Below, in pieces: positions 4,872-6,703 of a DNA stretch of 6,703 nucleotides. The notes beneath the pieces were generated by a model, which was not told the origin of the DNA, did not search any database, and saw nothing but the letters and a program-made list of their open reading frames with translations. The DNA is from Candidatus Dormiibacterota bacterium (GTDB lineage: Bacteria; Chloroflexota; Dormibacteria; Aeolococcales; Bog-877), in NCBI GenBank assembly GCA_030038765.1, contig JASHRA010000107.1, positions 1 to 6,703 of the forward strand, written 5' to 3'. The position numbers and the translations under genes are program-made. The stretch's first letter is position 1. Every line of letters starts with the position of its first letter.

Positions 4872-5852
4872 GTGGAGCTGGATCGAGCGACAGGGCCACG
4901 TGCCGCCTGCACCGGGGTGGCGCTGGCCGCCGAGCTCGGCCCGGACCTTCAGCGGCTGGCCCAGCTCGCCCTGGCCACCCTGTGGCTCCTGGACGCTGTC
5001 CTCCAGGCCGAGCCCTCCATGTTCACGGGGGGAGCCGGGGGTTTCAGCAGCATGCTCGCGGCGGGGGCGGCGGGCAATCCCACACCGGTCGCCTGGAGCA
5101 TCAGCTGGGCCGCAGGCGTGGTGGCCCACTGGCCGGTGCTCTCCAACTCGGCCTTCGTCTTGGTCCAGCTCGTCATCGCCCTGGGCCTGACGCGGCGGCG
5201 GACGCTGCGCCCGGCCTTGCTCCTCTCCGTCGCCTGGTCTCTGGTGGTCTGGTGGTTCGGCGAGGGTCTGGGCGGGGTCCTGGTGGGCGCCGCCAGCCCC
5301 CTCGGCGGGGGACCGGGGTCGGTGCTCTTCTACGCTCTGGCCGCAGTGCTCCTCTGGCCCTGCCCCGGCGCGGATGCTCCGTTCGTCGCCGCCCGGGCAC
5401 TGGGCGTGAGGGCCGCCCGGGGGGTCTGGCTCGGGACCTGGCTCGTCCTCGCCGTCCTCTCCGCAGCCGGCGCCGCGCGCTACCCCGGCCTGCTCCGCGG
5501 TCTGGTTCAGGGTGTGGAGCCGGGCGAGCCCGGGTGGCTCCTCGCTATCGATCACCTCAGCACCGCGGTGCTCCAACAGGAGGGTACCTGGGTCACCGTC
5601 GGGCTGGCGCTCCTCTGCCTCCTGGTGGGAGCCAGCGTCTATGCCGGGCCGCTGCCGACCAAGCTGGGCACGGCAGCCGCCGCGCTCGCCTTCTTGATCA
5701 TCTGGGTCTTCGTCCAGGACCTGGGGGGTATCCTCGCCGGCGGCGCCACCGATCCCAACTCCGGGCCCCTCGTGGTCCTCCTTGCCTTGCTCTACTGGCC
5801 CCTTCGGGAGACCGACGGGGCACGGCACCGGGCTCCGGTCGTGCCGGGTTGA
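4872..5852 (+). CDS. Eight-TM membrane protein, paralogue of the membrane domain of the SCO fusion
   Basis: The product has 326 residues. GTG 4872 is chosen because GAGGG lies four bases upstream and an in-frame TAG at 4836 limits extension; GTG 4917 is a weaker alternative. About eight hydrophobic segments (near 28-46, 88-106, 112-130, 148-163, 184-202, 240-258, 265-281 and 297-312) correspond to segments 2-9 of the SCO fusion. Diagnostic matches are LWLLDAVLQAEPSMF (37-51) with LDGLLQAQPDM, VVWWFGEGLGG (125-135) with VWVGGEGMGG, GGPGSVLFYALAA with GAPGAVLLYAAGA, and VQDLGG (281-286) plus ATDPN (292-296) with GQDFG and ATDPN. It lacks the extra N-terminal helix and the SCO domain. Charge distribution puts both ends inside and the conserved motifs outside. 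It is the first gene of unit B and is coupled by a TTGA overlap to the DUF5134-like gene. I do not recognise an established function; transport or membrane complex assembly are both possible. Confidence 0.85.
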   Translation: MELDRATGPRAACTGVALAAELGPDLQRLAQLALATLWLLDAVLQAEPSMFTGGAGGFSSMLAAGAAGNPTPVAWSISWAAGVVAHWPVLSNSAFVLVQLVIALGLTRRRTLRPALLLSVAWSLVVWWFGEGLGGVLVGAASPLGGGPGSVLFYALAAVLLWPCPGADAPFVAARALGVRAARGVWLGTWLVLAVLSAAGAARYPGLLRGLVQGVEPGEPGWLLAIDHLSTAVLQQEGTWVTVGLALLCLLVGASVYAGPLPTKLGTAAAALAFLIIWVFVQDLGGILAGGATDPNSGPLVVLLALLYWPLRETDGARHRAPVVPG

Positions 5853-6436
5853 GCGGCGCGGCCACTACTCCCGCCGGCCTCTACTACCTGGTCGCGGGGC
5901 TGGTGCTGGCCGTGGCCGCCTACTCGGCCCTGCTCGTGGTCGTCTCGCTGGGCAGGCGCCGCCCCGGTCTCGACGTGGAGGTCTCCCACTTGGCCATGGG
6001 CCTGGCCATGGCGGGCATGTTGGTCGGCGCCTTGGCCTTCGGCCCCGCCGTCGCCTGGGAGCTGGTCTTCGGGGCCTCTCTCCTCTGGTTCCTGGGCCGG
6101 GCCTGGGCCTCGCTGCGCCGCTTCGGCATCCACCTTCCCCACAGTGCTGTCCACGCCCTCATGTCGCTGGCGATGCTGCTCATGTTCTTCACTGCCTCCG
6201 GCTCGGCGACGCGCGGGCTCCGGGGCAGCGGCCTCAGCCTGCCTCTCGCCTTCCTGCTCCTGGTCTCTGCCGTCTCCACCCTGGCTGCCGCCAACCGCGG
6301 CTGGCCCGTCTACGGGTCCCACCGTGACACGCCAGCGGCAGCGCCTCCCTCCGCTCTGGAGCGCCCGCTGTTGCTCGATGCGAGCCACGTGGTGATGGCG
6401 CTGGCGATGAGCCTCGCGCTCCTCTCCGCCCCCTGA
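5849..6436 (+). CDS. DUF5134-like membrane protein with three HxxMxLAM motifs
   Basis: This 195-residue protein starts at TTG 5849, overlapping the upstream TGA (TTGA). No ATG or GTG is available in frame before the first membrane segment, and the frame further upstream reads as an Arg/Pro/Gly-rich shadow of the previous gene. About six hydrophobic segments are visible (near 8-30, 44-62, 64-84, 98-117, 127-147 and 176-193). HxxMxLAM occurs at His47 (HLAMGLAM), His102 (HALMSLAM) and His180 (HVVMALAM), each in or at the start of a membrane helix; His95 and His98 sit just before the second. The protein has no cysteine. The His/Met helices and overall size resemble the actinobacterial DUF5134 family, from memory of its 'HxxMxxAM' helices. 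Paired His and Met side chains within helices are a plausible Cu(I) site, consistent with the SCO domain in unit A, but the function is not established. Confidence 0.83.
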   Translation: MSGAATTPAGLYYLVAGLVLAVAAYSALLVVVSLGRRRPGLDVEVSHLAMGLAMAGMLVGALAFGPAVAWELVFGASLLWFLGRAWASLRRFGIHLPHSAVHALMSLAMLLMFFTASGSATRGLRGSGLSLPLAFLLLVSAVSTLAAANRGWPVYGSHRDTPAAAPPSALERPLLLDASHVVMALAMSLALLSAP

Positions 6437-6703
6437 GCCGAGCCCAACGGACCTGCCGCGGCCGTGCCCAACAGCATCGGCGCGTTGCCAGGGGCACTGC
6501 CCTCATCGCCACCCGGATGCTGATCTGTCCGAGGCGGGCGACCGAGCTGCAACTCGCCAACCTCGCCGCGGCGACCGATGCGATGCTCGCGACGTTGCAC
6601 GCCGCCGTCACCCCACTGCTGGAGGGCGTCCGGCCGGCGACAGTTCAAGAACATCCGCCGGGCAAGCGGAACCCAGTCGGCGAGGAAGCTCAACGCCGGA
6701 CGC
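6437..6703. other. Terminal stretch without a supported gene; possible decayed or truncated coding sequence
   Basis: No complete gene is visible. On the plus strand one frame is open from ATG 6517 to the window edge and reads protein-like at first (ELQLANLAAATDAMLATLHA, about 6541-6600), then loses character. From about 6638 a different frame becomes protein-like (QFKNIRRASGTQSARKLNAG). This suggests a frameshifted remnant or the edge of a neighbouring gene. The second segment faintly recalls the F-x-x-F-R...SG-x-QS stretch of tryptophan 2,3-dioxygenase-type proteins, too short to assign. No hairpin terminator for unit B stands out. Confidence 0.3.

Noticed and set aside
4758..5828. Minus-strand open frame of 356 residues opposite the eight-TM gene
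   Set aside because: Its composition (Glu, Gly, Pro, Gln, Arg runs, no hydrophobic core) is typical of the antisense of a GC-rich membrane gene, and it would cover the promoter region.
4538..5848. Long plus-strand frame running into the DUF5134-like gene
   Set aside because: It overlaps the repressor and the eight-TM gene and reads as Arg/Pro/Gly-rich low-complexity sequence; membrane-protein character begins only after TTG 5849.

Overview
The window is very GC-rich bacterial DNA. It has strong third-position G/C bias, GTG and TTG starts alongside ATG, and every co-directional gene pair overlaps by four bases. Cys-rich BlaI-type repressors, DUF5134-like proteins and Asp-box propellers would suit an Actinomycetota or a GC-rich Bacillota/Chloroflexota genome, but nothing here fixes the phylum. 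I see no RNA gene, insertion sequence or CRISPR array.

Layout. Positions 1-1037 hold the end of a housekeeping-looking operon: the C-terminal two thirds of a medium-chain dehydrogenase, then an overlapping SRPBCC-fold gene, closed by a GC-rich hairpin. A 328-base gap follows, ending in a promoter/operator. Transcription unit A (1366-4262, +) encodes a 571-residue polytopic membrane protein with a C-terminal extracytoplasmic SCO/thioredoxin-fold domain, and a membrane-anchored Asp-box (BNR) beta-propeller. Converging on it, and transcribed leftwards, is a BlaI/MecI/CopY-family repressor (4281-4724, -) with seven cysteines packed into an N-terminal extension. Divergent from the repressor is unit B (4872-6436, +): an eight-TM paralogue of the membrane part of the SCO fusion, then a DUF5134-like membrane protein carrying three copies of HxxMxLAM. 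The last 267 bases contain no gene I can support.

How it may work together. Units A and B are each preceded by a near-identical 13-base dyad (CTAC[A/G]CT[C/G][T/C]GTAG). In both, a TANNNT -10-like element falls inside the dyad. The arms differ by a compensated base-pair change, as expected for sites bound by one dimeric repressor. The repressor gene lies between the two units, so the simplest reading is a self-contained regulon: a metal- or thiol-responsive repressor controlling a membrane and extracytoplasmic set that includes a SCO-type copper-chaperone/thiol-redox domain and His/Met-rich membrane helices. Copper handling (acquisition, trafficking or cuproenzyme maturation) is the leading hypothesis, but it is inference. 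No cytochrome oxidase, P-type ATPase or known copper enzyme is encoded in the window, and the paralogous membrane family is one to which I cannot attach an established function.
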